From the NCBI RefSeq assembly GCF_020622355.1, contig NZ_WHVL01000003.1, forward strand, positions 310,001 to 374,000: 64,000 bases of DNA, given 5' to 3'. This DNA is from Vreelandella malpeensis (GTDB lineage Bacteria > Pseudomonadota > Gammaproteobacteria > Pseudomonadales > Halomonadaceae). A program made the position numbers and the translations under genes. Below the pieces are notes generated by a model, which was given only the letters and a program-made list of their open reading frames with translations, made no database searches and was not told the origin of the DNA. Of this stretch, positions 17,723 through 28,500 are shown one piece after another; the first letter of the stretch is position 1, and each line of letters opens with the position of its first letter.

Positions 17723-17962
17723 ATGATGATCGTCGAACTGGTCGATGGAGACGATTTTCGCGCCGGGCTGCGCGGGCTGGGTATCGAGATCGCGGAGGGG
17801 GCAACGCCGGACGAGTGCGCTTGCCGCGCCTTGGAAGCCCACCGCGCGCGCCCGGTCGAAGGGCTCGAAGCGTACCTTCGCGAGCTCGACCGCCAGGATG
17901 TGGTGCTGCCCGAGGTTCGCCAGGCGATCGCCCGGCATCTGGGCGGCGTGATTCCAGCCTGA
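17723..17962 (+). CDS. Small conserved-looking protein in the betaine island, function unknown
   Basis: A 79-residue soluble acidic protein beginning MMIVELVDGDDFRAGLRGLG, with GAGG 8 bases before the first ATG. A longer version from a GTG at 17603 is possible but has no ribosome binding site. No family was recognised. It is alone on the + strand between the divergent transporter gene and the convergent gbcA, and could share a promoter region with the transporter. Confidence 0.65.
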   Translation: MMIVELVDGDDFRAGLRGLGIEIAEGATPDECACRALEAHRARPVEGLEAYLRELDRQDVVLPEVRQAIARHLGGVIPA

Positions 17963-17966
17963 AAAT

Positions 17967-18003
17967 GCCGCCGCCCCGGCGAGCGAATCGACGGGGCGGC
18001 GGC
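17967..18003. terminator. Large GC-rich hairpin between convergent genes
   Basis: A perfect 12-bp stem (GCCGCCGCCCCG / CGGGGCGGCGGC) with a 13-base loop sits between the small gene (+) and gbcA (-). No T-run is present on either side, so it may be a processing or insulating hairpin rather than a classic terminator. Confidence 0.6.
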
Positions 18004-18017
18004 CCGGGAGCGGCGAA

Positions 18018-19310
18018 CTACCCCTGGGAGGAGGCCAGGGAGAGCGACACGCCCTCGCCTTCGAGGTTTTGCAGCATGCGCTCGGCGTACCAGTCGATGA
18101 AGTCGATCACGCCGAACTCGTAGGTTTTGGAGTACGGCCCCGGCTGGTAGGCCTTGGAGTTGATGCCGCGCTGGTTCTCCTCGGCCAGGCGACGGTCCTG
18201 GTCGTTGGTGGCGTCCCACACCAGGCGCATGTTCTCGGTGTCGTAATCCACACCTTCCACCGCATCCTTGTGCACCAGCCACTTGGTGGTCACCACGGTC
18301 TGCTGCGGGCCCAGCGGCAGCACCCGGAACACGATGGCGTGATCGCCCATGAAGTGGTTCCAGGAGTTGGGCAGGTGAAGAATGCGCAGCGACCCCATGT
18401 CCGGGCTGGTCAGCCGGCCCATCAGCTTGTTGCAGGCGGGCTTGCCGTCCATGGTCATGGAGACCACGCCATCGAGCAGCGGCGTGCGGGTCACGCGGTT
18501 GCGCTTGCCGAAGCGCTTGAGCTGCCACGGCACCTGCTCGCCGTTCCAATCCGACTGCTTGCGCGCGACCAGGTCCTTGTACTTGTCGGTAGCGCGCGGA
18601 TCCTCGGTGTCGTCGAACTCCATCAGCGAGTTCAGAAGCTCCGGATGCGAGCCGTTGCAGTGATAGCACTCGCGGTTGTTCTCGATCACCAGCTTCCAGT
18701 TCGCCTGCTCGACGATGCTCGACTCCACCGCGACCTTGACGTTGTCCATCTGGTAGGGCTCGAGGTAGTGCTCGAGCGTGACCAGAAAGTCGTCGATGGC
18801 CGGCGGGTTGTCGGCGAGGTTGATGAACATGAAGCCGCCGGCGGTGCGCACGTGCACCGGCTTCAGGCCGAACTGGTTGAGATCGAAGTCGGTGCCCATG
18901 TCGCTGCCGGCGAACAAGAGCCGTCCGTCGAGCTCGTAGGTCCACTGGTGGTAGGGGCAGACGAGCTTGGCGACCTTGCCCTTGCCGGTGGTGCAGAGCC
19001 GTGACCCGCGGTGGCGGCAGACGTTGTGGAAGGCGTGGATCTGGCCTTCGCCACCGCGCACGATCACCACCGGGTTGTCACCGATCTCCAGGGTCATGAA
19101 GTTGCCCTTGGCCGGGATCTCGCAGCTCATGCCGGCGAACAGCCACTCCTTCTCGAAGATCTCTTCCATGTCCAGCGCGAACAGCCGCGCATCGTTGTAG
19201 AACGGCTGCGGCAGGGAGTAGGTGCGCGCCCGGGACTGGAGCATCTGAAGCGTCTCTTCACGCATGGCGGCCAGGGGATCGTTGCAGGGGTAGTCCGACG
19301 TCTTGTTCAT
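18018..19310 (-). CDS. gbcA: Glycine betaine monooxygenase, Rieske oxygenase subunit
   Basis: A 430-residue Rieske non-heme iron oxygenase that, with GbcB, converts glycine betaine to dimethylglycine and formaldehyde. The Rieske motif is C98-x-H100 (NVCRHRG) and C118-x2-H121 (CPYHQWTY). The mononuclear iron site includes NNRECYHCNGSH (H217, H222). The start at 19310 has AAGGA 8 bases upstream and gives the length of Pseudomonas GbcA; a longer frame to 19388 lacks support. It is divergent from gbcB. Confidence 0.96.
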   Translation of the reverse strand: MNKTSDYPCNDPLAAMREETLQMLQSRARTYSLPQPFYNDARLFALDMEEIFEKEWLFAGMSCEIPAKGNFMTLEIGDNPVVIVRGGEGQIHAFHNVCRHRGSRLCTTGKGKVAKLVCPYHQWTYELDGRLLFAGSDMGTDFDLNQFGLKPVHVRTAGGFMFINLADNPPAIDDFLVTLEHYLEPYQMDNVKVAVESSIVEQANWKLVIENNRECYHCNGSHPELLNSLMEFDDTEDPRATDKYKDLVARKQSDWNGEQVPWQLKRFGKRNRVTRTPLLDGVVSMTMDGKPACNKLMGRLTSPDMGSLRILHLPNSWNHFMGDHAIVFRVLPLGPQQTVVTTKWLVHKDAVEGVDYDTENMRLVWDATNDQDRRLAEENQRGINSKAYQPGPYSKTYEFGVIDFIDWYAERMLQNLEGEGVSLSLASSQG

Positions 19311-19675
19311 ACCAGATATCCTTTTAAACCCGCCCTCCCGAGACGAGACGGCGACACAGTCAGTGACCAAACGAGATTGTCTTGTCATCGATTTGCATGA
19401 CCTGGCGACTGGCAGGCGCGCAGCGCGTGCTTGTAGTGGATGGATTGTGGTCCAGGGGGGGCGCCCTCAATTGTCTACCGGCGACACCGGATAACGCATC
19501 GACGACGCAAGAAGGGATTTGCGCGCCGCAGGAGGTGGCGCAAGACAAGCGCGTGTCGCTGACAGGTAAGTCGCCGCCATAGCGCGTACCCAGAATGCAG
19601 GTAACGGTGCTGGACCGACCAGGCAAGCGGCGGACCGGTGAGGGCAACGCGAGCACGGCCATAAAAGAGACAACG
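19311..19675. promoter_or_regulatory. Divergent gbcA-gbcB control region
   Basis: This 365-bp stretch must hold both promoters. The octamer TGTCGCYG occurs three times: on the minus strand at 19349-19356 and 19479-19486, and on the plus strand at 19554-19561 (TGTCGCTGACAGG). A similar TGTCGCCGGACAGG is found upstream of fdhA/glyA. These are candidate GbdR sites (inference). An open frame running into gbcB from 19595 is not accepted because its start lacks a ribosome binding site. Confidence 0.5.
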
Positions 19676-20782
19676 ATGACCACGAACTTCTTCAACCCCG
19701 TCACGACCCAGACCTGGACCAACGGCCGCCACCACGTGCGTTGCGTCAAGGTGATCCAGGAGACCTGGGACGTTCGCACTTTCTGCTTCATGGCGGAGCA
19801 GCCGGTGATGTTCTTCTTCAAGCCGGGCCAGTTCGTGACCCTGGAGCTCGAGATAGACGGCCAGCCAATGATGCGCTCCTACACCATCTCGAGCTCGCCC
19901 TCGATCCCATACAGCTTCTCGATCACGGTCAAGCAGGTCCCCGGCGGCCAGGTCTCCAACTGGCTGCACGCCAACCTGAAGGTGGGTGACGAGCTGGTGG
20001 TTCACGGCCCGGTGGGCAACTTCAACTCCATCGACTTTCCCGCCGAGAAGGTGCTGTTTCTCTCCGGGGGCGTGGGCATCACGCCCTTGATGTCGATGAC
20101 GCGCTGGTTCTTCGACACCAATGCAAGCGTCGACGTCGAGTTCATCCACAGCGCCCGGGCGCCGCGCGACGTCATCTACCACCGCGAACTCGTGCACATG
20201 TTCTCGCGCATCCCCGAGTTCAAGCTGCACATCGTCTGCGAGAAGAAGGACGACATCGGCGAGGCCTGGGCAGGCTATCGCGGCTTTCTGACCCAGCCCA
20301 TGCTCGAGATGATGGCCCCGGACTTCCTCGAGCGGGAAATCTTCTGCTGTGGCCCGGTGCCCTACATGAACGCCATCAAGGCGATCCTCAAGGCCAACGG
20401 CTTCAACATGGATCACTACCATGAAGAGCTGTTCGGGGCGACGCCGGTGGAGGTGCGTGAGGACGTGCTGGAGCTGGCCGAGCAGGCCGAAGTGGAGGCG
20501 GAGCTCGCCGAGCCCGAAGAGCTGCTCAACATCGAGTTCGCCCAGTCGAACAAGAGCGTGCGCATCCAGGCTGGCGAAACCGTGCACGCCGCGGCCGCCA
20601 AACTCGGTCTGCACATTCCCAAGGCCTGCGGCATGGGCATCTGCGGCACCTGCCGGGTGGCGCTGAAATCCGGCGAAGTGGAAATGGAGCACAACGGCGG
20701 CATCACCGACGAGGATATCGAAGAGGGCTACATCCTGACCTGCTGCAGCCGGCCCAAGAGTAGCCTGGTGGTCGATTTCTAG
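19676..20782 (+). CDS. gbcB: Glycine betaine monooxygenase, reductase subunit
   Basis: A 368-residue flavodoxin-reductase-like protein that feeds electrons from NAD(P)H to GbcA. Order: FAD domain with RSYTIS at residues 67-72, NAD(P) domain with LFLSGGVGITPLMSM at about 125 and the CCGPVPYM stretch at about 222, an acidic linker (VEAELAEPEELL), and a plant-type 2Fe-2S domain with C318-x4-C323-x2-C326 and a final cysteine near 356. Start chosen at the ATG after AAAGAGA. Divergent from gbcA. Confidence 0.95.
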   Translation: MTTNFFNPVTTQTWTNGRHHVRCVKVIQETWDVRTFCFMAEQPVMFFFKPGQFVTLELEIDGQPMMRSYTISSSPSIPYSFSITVKQVPGGQVSNWLHANLKVGDELVVHGPVGNFNSIDFPAEKVLFLSGGVGITPLMSMTRWFFDTNASVDVEFIHSARAPRDVIYHRELVHMFSRIPEFKLHIVCEKKDDIGEAWAGYRGFLTQPMLEMMAPDFLEREIFCCGPVPYMNAIKAILKANGFNMDHYHEELFGATPVEVREDVLELAEQAEVEAELAEPEELLNIEFAQSNKSVRIQAGETVHAAAAKLGLHIPKACGMGICGTCRVALKSGEVEMEHNGGITDEDIEEGYILTCCSRPKSSLVVDF

Positions 20783-20806
20783 ACATTGACCGGACCGGCC
20801 TTTCGA

Positions 20807-20836
20807 GCGGATACCGCCACGCGGTATCCGCTTTTT
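20807..20836 (+). terminator. Rho-independent terminator of gbcB
   Basis: A perfect 11-bp stem (GCGGATACCGC / GCGGTATCCGC) with a 3-base loop followed by TTTTT, 24 bases after the gbcB stop. The 140 bases between it and the fdhA stop show no further gene. Confidence 0.93.
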
Positions 20837-20979
20837 CGTGTCGCATTTCCGGCCCCTCTTTCAACCCCGGACTCTTTCAAACCCGGACGCTGTCCGAAAA
20901 CGCGTCAACGCAGCGAAAAAACGCCCGGGGCGAAAGCCCTGGGCGTCGTTGGCATCGCGTGTTCACGCGGGCGGGCGCA

Positions 20980-22167
20980 TCAGGCGGCGCCGAGCAGCCC
21001 GTGCGGATCGAGGACGAACTTGCTCGCCACGCCCTGATCGAACTGCTCGTACCCTGTCGGGGCGTCCTCGAGCGAGATCACCTGGGCGTTGACGATCTCG
21101 GCGATGTTCAGCCGCCCGTGCAGGATCGCCTGCATCAGCTGGCGGTTGTACTGCACCACCGGGGTCTGGCCGGTGTGAAAGGAGAGCCCCTTCGCCCAGC
21201 CCTTGCCAAAGCGCAGGCTGAGACTGCCGGTCTGCGCCGCTTTTTCCGCCGCCCCCGGGTCCTCGGTGACGTAAAGGCCGGGAATGCCGATCGAGCCACC
21301 TTCGCGGGTGATGTCCATCATCTGGTTGAGCACCACCGCCGGCTGCTCCTTGCCGCCGTGACCGATCGCCTCGAAGCCCACCGCGTCGATGGCGCTGTCC
21401 ACGCTCGGCTCGCCCACCACGGCGGCGATCATCTCGCCCAGGCGGTCATGCTGGGAGAGATCGATTGGCACGAACCCCATCTTGCGGGCGTGCTCGAGGC
21501 GCGCCTGGTTGAAGTCGCCGATCATCACGACCGCCGCGCCGAGCAGGCGTGCCGAGGCCGCCGCCGCCAGGCCCACCGGGCCGGCACCGGCGACGTAGAC
21601 CGTGGAGCCCGCGCCGACGCCGGCTTTCAGCGCGCCGTGAAAGCCCGTGGGCAGGATGTCGCTCAGCATGGTCAGATCGCGAATCTGGCTCATCGCCTGG
21701 TCGCGGTCCGGGAACTTCAGCAGGTTGAAGTCGGCGTAAGGCACCATGACGTAGTGCGCCTGACCGCCGACCCAGCCGCCCATGTCGACGTAGCCGTAGG
21801 CGCCGCCGGCGCGGTCGTCGTTGACGTGCAGGCAAAGGCCGGTGTGGCCCTCCTTGCAGGTACGGCAGCGCCCGCAGGCGACGTTGAACGGCACCGAGAC
21901 GATGTCACCGATCTGCAGGAACTCGACGCCCTTGCCCTTCTCGATCACCTCGCCGGTGATCTCGTGTCCCAGCACCATGCCGGTGGGCGCCGTGGTGCGA
22001 CCGCGCACCATGTGCTGGTCGGAGCCGCAGATGTTGGTGGAGACCACCTTCAGGATCACGCCGTGATCGATGGGCTTGCCATTGGGCGTTTCCATTTTCG
22101 GGTAGGCGATGTCCTGAACCTCGACCTTGCCGTCACCGATGTATACGACACCACGATTGTTTGACAT
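20980..22167 (-). CDS. fdhA: Glutathione-independent formaldehyde dehydrogenase
   Basis: A 395-residue zinc-dependent medium-chain dehydrogenase that oxidises formaldehyde to formate with NAD+, removing the aldehyde released by betaine and sarcosine demethylation. The catalytic zinc site is C47 (STNICGSDQH) and H68-E69 (VLGHEITGEV). The structural zinc lobe is NVACGRCRTCKEGHTGLC. The nucleotide site is YVAGAGPVGLAAA. The start at 22167 has GAGG 8 bases upstream; upstream in-frame sequence is not protein-like. It matches Pseudomonas FdhA in length and is divergent from glyA. Confidence 0.95.
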   Translation of the reverse strand: MSNNRGVVYIGDGKVEVQDIAYPKMETPNGKPIDHGVILKVVSTNICGSDQHMVRGRTTAPTGMVLGHEITGEVIEKGKGVEFLQIGDIVSVPFNVACGRCRTCKEGHTGLCLHVNDDRAGGAYGYVDMGGWVGGQAHYVMVPYADFNLLKFPDRDQAMSQIRDLTMLSDILPTGFHGALKAGVGAGSTVYVAGAGPVGLAAAASARLLGAAVVMIGDFNQARLEHARKMGFVPIDLSQHDRLGEMIAAVVGEPSVDSAIDAVGFEAIGHGGKEQPAVVLNQMMDITREGGSIGIPGLYVTEDPGAAEKAAQTGSLSLRFGKGWAKGLSFHTGQTPVVQYNRQLMQAILHGRLNIAEIVNAQVISLEDAPTGYEQFDQGVASKFVLDPHGLLGAA

Positions 22168-22544
22168 GCGACATCCTCTCTGGCTGGCGGCGTGACCCGG
22201 CGGGTCGCGCCGCGTCGTTATTCTTGAATGAACTGGCGCGAGCGGGCGCTCGATAGAGGCGCTGCCCGGCAAGCGATGTCGCCGGACAGGCATAGACCCG
22301 CTGCCCAGCATGGTCGATAACGCGCGCATGAAATTGCCCATGGGCGACACCCAACAGTAAAGGAGCGACCTGTTTGACGGAGCGAGACGAATCGCCATCG
22401 GATGTCGCAAATACGCCGAGCGATGACGCCAGCAAGCATCTTGGGGGGCAGGCACGGCGATACTATCGCGACAAGATAGCGTCCATTCCGTAGTGCGACC
22501 GGCGCTCGAAGACATCCAACAACGCGACTAGCCTGGAGAAGCAG
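22168..22544. promoter_or_regulatory. Divergent fdhA-glyA control region
   Basis: This 377-bp stretch holds the promoters of fdhA (-) and glyA-soxBDAG (+). It contains TGTCGCCGGACAGG at 22277-22290, close to the motif upstream of gbcB, and a partly palindromic CTATCGCGACAAGATAG at about 22461-22477. I saw no glycine-riboswitch-like fold, though that cannot be excluded by eye. Confidence 0.45.
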
Positions 22545-23870
22545 ATGGCTCACAACAATTTTTCATCCAACGCCCGCCTGGCCGACTACGACACGGCGCT
22601 CGCCTCGGCCATCGCCGAGGAAACCACGCGCCAGGAAGCCCACATCGAGCTGATCGCCTCGGAGAACTACACCAGTCAACTGGTGATGGAAGCCCAGGGG
22701 TCGCAACTGACCAACAAGTACGCCGAAGGCTACCCGGGCAAGCGCTACTATGGCGGCTGCGAATTCGTCGACAAGGTCGAGGCACTCGCCATCGAGCGCG
22801 CCTGCAGCCTGTTCGGCGCCAACTACGCCAACGTGCAGCCGCACTCCGGCGCCCAGGCCAACGCGGCGGTGTTCATGGCGCTGGTCCGCCCCGGCGATAC
22901 CATTCTCGGCATGAGCCTGGCCCACGGCGGCCACCTGACCCATGGTGCGGCGCCGAACTTCTCCGGCAAGCACTACAACGCCGTTCAGTACGGCCTGGTG
23001 GAGGACACCGGCGAGATCGACTACGAGGAAGTCGAGCGGCTGGCCCGCGAGCACAAGCCGAAGATAATCATCGCCGGCTTCTCCGCCTACTCGCGGGTGG
23101 TCGACTGGCGGCGCTTTCGTACCATCGCCGACGAAGTGGGCGCCTACTTCATGGTCGATATGGCCCACGTCGCGGGGCTGGTCGCCGCCGGCCTCTACCC
23201 GAGCCCGCTGCCCTACGCCCACGTGGTCACCACCACTACCCACAAGACCCTGCGCGGACCTAGAGGCGGCCTGATCCTTTCCGCCGATGGCGACGAGACG
23301 CTCTACAAGAAGCTCAACGGCGCGGTGTTCCCGGGCCAGCAGGGTGGCCCCTTGATGCACGTCATCGCCGCCAAGGCCGTGGCCTTCAAGGAAGCGATGA
23401 ACCAGGACTTCGTCAACTACCAGCGCCAGGTGATCGCGAACGCGCGCGCCATGGCAAGCGTGTTCGTCGAGCGAGGCTTCGACGTTGTCTCCGGCGGCAC
23501 CGACGACCATTTGTTCCTGCTCTCCCTGATCAAGCAAGGCGTGACCGGCAAGGATGCGGATGCCGCCCTTGGCCGCGCTCACATCACGGTCAACAAGAAC
23601 AGCGTGCCCAACGACCCGCAGAGCCCGTTCGTCACCTCTGGCCTTCGCATCGGCACCCCGGCGGTAACCACGCGCGGGCTGGTCGAGGCGGACTGCGAGC
23701 AGCTCGCCGGCTGGATCTGCGACATTCTCGACGTGCTGGCCGATAAGCAGGACACCACCGAGATCGAAAACCGGGTGCGCGACCACGTCGCTGATCTGTG
23801 TGCGCACTACCCGGTTTACGGTCAGGCCCACACCCAGGCCACGCCAGTCGAAAACGCCACCGTCGCGTAA
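22545..23870 (+). CDS. glyA: Serine hydroxymethyltransferase
   Basis: A 441-residue PLP enzyme that interconverts glycine and serine using methylene-tetrahydrofolate. The PLP lysine is K234 in [14 protein letters not shown]. Other signatures are [25 protein letters not shown] and [12 protein letters not shown]. Heading the sox operon, it converts glycine formed by sarcosine oxidase, together with its methylene-THF product, into serine. The C-terminus is about 20 residues longer than E. coli GlyA. It is probably the catabolic copy; a housekeeping paralogue may exist elsewhere. Confidence 0.97.
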   Translation: MAHNNFSSNARLADYDTALASAIAEETTRQEAHIELIASENYTSQLVMEAQGSQLTNKYAEGYPGKRYYGGCEFVDKVEALAIERACSLFGANYANVQPHSGAQANAAVFMALVRPGDTILGMSLAHGGHLTHGAAPNFSGKHYNAVQYGLVEDTGEIDYEEVERLAREHKPKIIIAGFSAYSRVVDWRRFRTIADEVGAYFMVDMAHVAGLVAAGLYPSPLPYAHVVTTTTHKTLRGPRGGLILSADGDETLYKKLNGAVFPGQQGGPLMHVIAAKAVAFKEAMNQDFVNYQRQVIANARAMASVFVERGFDVVSGGTDDHLFLLSLIKQGVTGKDADAALGRAHITVNKNSVPNDPQSPFVTSGLRIGTPAVTTRGLVEADCEQLAGWICDILDVLADKQDTTEIENRVRDHVADLCAHYPVYGQAHTQATPVENATVA

Positions 23871-23916
23871 CCAGCGCCGCCTGCGGGCTTTGCGGCGCCG
23901 ATTCAGGAGAGATTTC

Positions 23917-25167
23917 ATGCAACGTTATTCCGGCTTCGGACTGGTCAAACACGCGCTCGGGCATCACGAGAACTGGGAGCGCCAGTGGCGCAATCCCACG
24001 CCCAAGAAGCGCTACGACGTCATCATCGTCGGCGGCGGCGGCCACGGGCTCGCCACCGCCTACTATCTGGCCAAGGAGTTTGGCGTCAAGAACGTCGCCG
24101 TGGTCGAGAAGGGCTGGCTCGGCGGCGGCAACACGGCGCGCAACACCACCATCGTGCGCTCCAACTACCTGTGGGACGAGGCTGCTCGCCTTTACAACCA
24201 CTCGCTGGACCTGTGGAAGGGGCTCTCACAGGATCTGAACTACAACGTCATGTTCTCCCAGCGCGGCGTATTGAATCTGGGCCACACGCTGCAGGACATG
24301 CGCGACATCCAGCGCCGCGTTCACGCCAACCGCCTGAACGGCATCGACAGCGAAGTGGTCACGCCGCAGCAGATCAAGGCGATCGAGCCGGCGCTGGATA
24401 TCTCCAGCCGCGCGCGCTATCCGATCATGGGCGCTTCCTGGCAGAAGAGCGCCGGTGTGGCCCGCCACGACGCGGTGGCCTGGGGCTTTGCCCGCGGCGC
24501 TGACGCCCTCGGCGTCGACCTTCTGCAGAACACCGAGGTCACCGGCTTCAAGATTCGCGACGGCAAGGTGCTTGGCGTTCACACCAACCGTGGTGACATC
24601 GAAGCCAATACGGTGGGTTGCGTGGCGGCAGGCAACTCCGGGGTGCTGGCGAAGATGGCGGGTATCCGGCTTCCGCTCGAGTCCCACCCCCTGCAGGCGC
24701 TCGTCTCCGAGCCGCTCAAGCCGGTACTCAACACCGTCACCATGTCCAACCACGTGCACGGCTACATCAGCCAGTCCGACAAGGGTGACCTGGTCATCGG
24801 CGCGGGCATCGACGGTTATCTGGGCTACGGCCAGCGCGGCAGCTACCCGACCATCGAGCACACGCTGCAGGCGATCGTCGAGATGTTCCCGATGTTCTCG
24901 CGGGTGCGCATGAACCGCCAGTGGGGCGGCATCGTCGATACCTGCCCGGACGCCTGCCCGATCCTCTCGAAAACGAAGGTCAAGGGCCTTTACTTCAACT
25001 GCGGCTGGGGCACCGGCGGCTTCAAGGCCACCCCGGGCTCCGGCCACGTGTTCGCGGCGAGTCTGGCCAAGGGCGAGATGCACCCGATCGCCGCGCCGTT
25101 CTCCATCGACCGTTTCCACACCGGTGCGCTGATCGACGAACACGGCGCCGCCGGCGTTGCGCACTGA
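23917..25167 (+). CDS. soxB: Sarcosine oxidase beta subunit
   Basis: A 416-residue FAD flavoprotein of the heterotetrameric sarcosine oxidase, which converts sarcosine to glycine, producing methylene-THF (or formaldehyde) and hydrogen peroxide. It has the dinucleotide motif [18 protein letters not shown] at about residues 34-51, [14 protein letters not shown], and [11 protein letters not shown], whose His matches the covalent FMN site. The start has AGGAGA 8 bases upstream. The C-terminal [17 protein letters not shown] is conserved in the family. Confidence 0.95.
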   Translation: MQRYSGFGLVKHALGHHENWERQWRNPTPKKRYDVIIVGGGGHGLATAYYLAKEFGVKNVAVVEKGWLGGGNTARNTTIVRSNYLWDEAARLYNHSLDLWKGLSQDLNYNVMFSQRGVLNLGHTLQDMRDIQRRVHANRLNGIDSEVVTPQQIKAIEPALDISSRARYPIMGASWQKSAGVARHDAVAWGFARGADALGVDLLQNTEVTGFKIRDGKVLGVHTNRGDIEANTVGCVAAGNSGVLAKMAGIRLPLESHPLQALVSEPLKPVLNTVTMSNHVHGYISQSDKGDLVIGAGIDGYLGYGQRGSYPTIEHTLQAIVEMFPMFSRVRMNRQWGGIVDTCPDACPILSKTKVKGLYFNCGWGTGGFKATPGSGHVFAASLAKGEMHPIAAPFSIDRFHTGALIDEHGAAGVAH

Positions 25168-25178
25168 GGAGAGCTGAC

Positions 25179-25568
25179 ATGTTCTATATCCACTGCCCCT
25201 ACTGCCAGGAGCACCGCGAGGAAGAGGAGTTCCATCCGCGCGGCGAGGCTCACCTGATGCGCCCGACCGATCCGGACAACGCCACCGACGAGGAGTGGGG
25301 CGACTACCTGTTCTTTCGCCAGAACCCGCGCGGTATCCACCACGAGCTGTGGGTCCACTCCGTGGGTTGTCGCAAGTTCTTCAACATCACCCGCAACACG
25401 GTGACCTACGAAATCCTCGAAACCTACCGGATGGGCGAGCAGCCGAGCATCACCGCCGAAACGGAGAAGCTTCGCAAGGAACAGGGCGTACAAACCGCCG
25501 ACGGCGGCTGGCAGACCATCGGTGCCCAGCCGGACTCCAGAGCCTTGAACGAGGAGACCTCGTCATGA
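25179..25568 (+). CDS. soxD: Sarcosine oxidase delta subunit
   Basis: A 129-residue zinc-binding subunit. The likely zinc ligands C6, C9 (HCPYCQ), H60 and C64 (WVHSVGCRKFF) match the SoxD pattern. It holds the alpha and beta subunits together. It starts 11 bases after soxB, with GAGGAGAGCTGAC upstream, and ends in an ATGA overlap with soxA. The C-terminal 30 residues are polar and probably disordered. Confidence 0.93.
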   Translation: MFYIHCPYCQEHREEEEFHPRGEAHLMRPTDPDNATDEEWGDYLFFRQNPRGIHHELWVHSVGCRKFFNITRNTVTYEILETYRMGEQPSITAETEKLRKEQGVQTADGGWQTIGAQPDSRALNEETSS

Positions 25569-28500
25569 CGCAGACCCATCGTATCAATGCCGGCGGACAT
25601 GTCGATCGCTCTCAGACGCTCGAATTCACCTTCAACGGTCAGCGCTACCAGGGCTTCAAGGGCGATACCCTGGCCTCGGCTCTGCTTGCCAACGGCGTGG
25701 ACATCGTCAACCGCAGCTTCAAGTACTCGCGCGCCCGCGGCATCGTCGCCGCCGGCGCCGAGGAACCCAACGCGGTGGTCCAGCTCGGCGCCCGGGAAGA
25801 GACCCAGGTGCCCAACGTGCGCGCCACCCAGCAGGCGCTCTACAAGGGCCTGGTCGCGCGCAGCACCAACGGCTGGCCGAACGTTCAGCGCGACGTGATG
25901 AGCTGGGTCGGCCGGCTGGGTGGCGGCTTCATGCCGCCAGGCTTCTACTACAAGACCTTCATGGCCCCGGCCTCGATGTGGATGACGTATGAGAAATACA
26001 TCCGCAAGGGCGCGGGTCTTGGCCGCGCCCCCCACGAGTCCGACCCGGACATCTACGACCACATGCACCACCACTGCGATGTGATGGTCGTGGGCGCGGG
26101 TCCGGCGGGCCTGGCTGCCGCGCTGTCGGCGGCCCGCGCCGGCGCCCGCGTGATCCTCTGCGACGAACAGGAAGAGATGGGCGGGTCGCTGCTCGACAGC
26201 CGCGAGACGCTGGACGGCGTCTTGGCGGCGCGCTGGGTCGAGGCGAGCGTCAAGGAGCTTGCAAGCCTTGAAAACGTGACGCTTCTGCCGCGCACCACCG
26301 CCAACGGCTACCACGATCACAACTTCGTCACCCTGCACGAACGCCGCACCGAGCACCTGGCCGATACCGCCAGTGAGGCCGGCTTTGCCGGTCAGGCGCG
26401 GGCGCGGCTGCACCGCGTGCGCGCAGGCACCGTGATTCTCGCCAGCGGCACCCACGAGCGCCCGCTGGTCTACGCCAACAACGACCTTCCGGGCAACATG
26501 CTCGCCGGGGCGGTCTCGACCTATATCCGCCGCTACGCGGTGGTGCCGGGCAAGAAGCTGGTGCTCTCCCCCAGCAACGACCATGCCTACCGCGCTGCGC
26601 TTGACTGGAAAGAGGCCGGCCGTGAAGTGATCGCCATCGTCGATGCGCGCGCCAACCCGGACGGTGACCTGGTGCGTCAGGCCCGCGACAGCGGCATTCG
26701 CGTGATCACGGGTAGCGCCGTGGTCGAAGCGCGCGGCGGCCAGCGCGTCACCGGTGCCCGGGTCTGCGCGATCGACCTCGAGCGCTTCGTGGTCACCGGC
26801 AAGACCGAGGAGCTCGAGTGCGACACCATCGCAAGCTCCGGCGGCTACAGCCCGGTGGTGCATCTTTCTTCGCACACCGGCACGCGGCCGCAGTGGAACG
26901 AGGAGCTGCTGTGCTTTCTGCCCGGCGAGGTGAAAGGCATGATCTCGGCCGGCGGTGTGGCCGGTCATTTCGGGCTTGATGAGACGCTGGCCGACGGCGA
27001 ACGCGCCGGCCGCCAGGCCGCCAAGGCCACGGGTTTCGAGAACGCCCAGGCGATCACCCTGCCCGCCACCCGCGCTCGCCGCGACGGCAAGGCTTGCGCG
27101 CTTTACCAGGTACCGCACGAAAAAACCGCGCTGCGCGCACCGAAGCAGTTCGTCGATTTGCAAAACGACGTGACCGCCGCCGGTATCGAACTCGCCACTC
27201 GCGAGGGCTTCGAGTCCATCGAGCATGTCAAGCGCTACACCGCGCTCGGTTTCGGTACCGACCAGGGCAAGCTTGGCAACATCAACGGCATGGCCATCGC
27301 CGCGCGCTGCCTCGACCGCTCGATTCCGGACGTCGGCACCACGGTGTTCCGCCCCAACTACACGCCGATCACCTTTGGCGCCATCGTTGGCCGCCACTGC
27401 GGCGAGCTGTTCGACCCGAAACGCTACACCGCGCTTCACCAGTGGCACATGGAAAACGGCGCCGAGTTCGAGGACGTGGGTCAGTGGAAGCGCCCCTGGT
27501 ACTTTCCAAAAAAGCGCCGCGACAATGGTCAAGAGCGTATGGAGACGATGCATGAAGCCGTCGCCCGCGAGTGTCTGGCAGTGCGCGAGAAGGTCGGCAT
27601 TCTGGACGCCTCGACGCTGGGCAAGATCGACATTCAGGGGCCGGATGCGCGGGAGTTTCTGGGCCGCGTCTACACCAACAAGTGGGCCCAGCTCGCCCCG
27701 GGCCGCGTGCGTTATGGGCTGATGTGCAAGGACGACGGCATGCTGATGGACGACGGCACGACCAGTTGCCTCGCCGACAACCACTTCTTGATGACCACCA
27801 CCACCGGCGGTGCGGCGGGCGTGCTGGAATGGCTGGAGCTTTGGCACCAGACCGAGTGGCCGGAGCTTCAGGTCTACTTCAACTCCGTGACCGATCACTG
27901 GGCGACCATGACCGTGACCGGCCCGGACGCGCGCAAGCTGTTGTCCGAGCTGACCGACCTGGATCTGGATAAAGAGTCGTTCAAGTTCATGGACTGGCGC
28001 GACGCCACCGTGGCTGACGTGCCGGCGCGCATCTTCCGCATCTCGTTCACCGGGGAGCTTGCCTTCGAGATCAACGTGCAGGCCAACTACGCGCTGCACG
28101 TCTGGAAAAAGCTCTTCGAGCACGGCGAGAAGTACGATCTCACGCCCTACGGCACCGAAACCATGCACGTGCTGCGCGCCGAGAAGGGTCTGATCATCGT
28201 CGGTCAGGACACCGACGGTTCGGTCACCCCGGAAGATCTGGGCATGCAGTGGGCGATCGGCTACGACAAGCCCTTCCCGTGGATCGGCAAGCGCGCGCTG
28301 AGCCGCCCCGACACCCTGCGTGGCGATCGCAAGCAGTTCGTTGGCCTCAAGCCGAAGGACCCGAGCGTCGTGCTGGAAGAGGGCGCGCAGATCGTCTTCG
28401 ACAAGGAGCAGAGCATCCCGATGGACATGAAGGGCCACGTGACCTCGAGCTACTACAGCCCGTCGCTTGGCCACGGCTTCGCCCTCGCGGTGGTGGTCGA

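Noticed and set aside
22168-22544. Possible glycine riboswitch before glyA
   Set aside because: I could not draw the conserved tandem-aptamer core by eye; a covariance-model search (Rfam gcvT) would decide.
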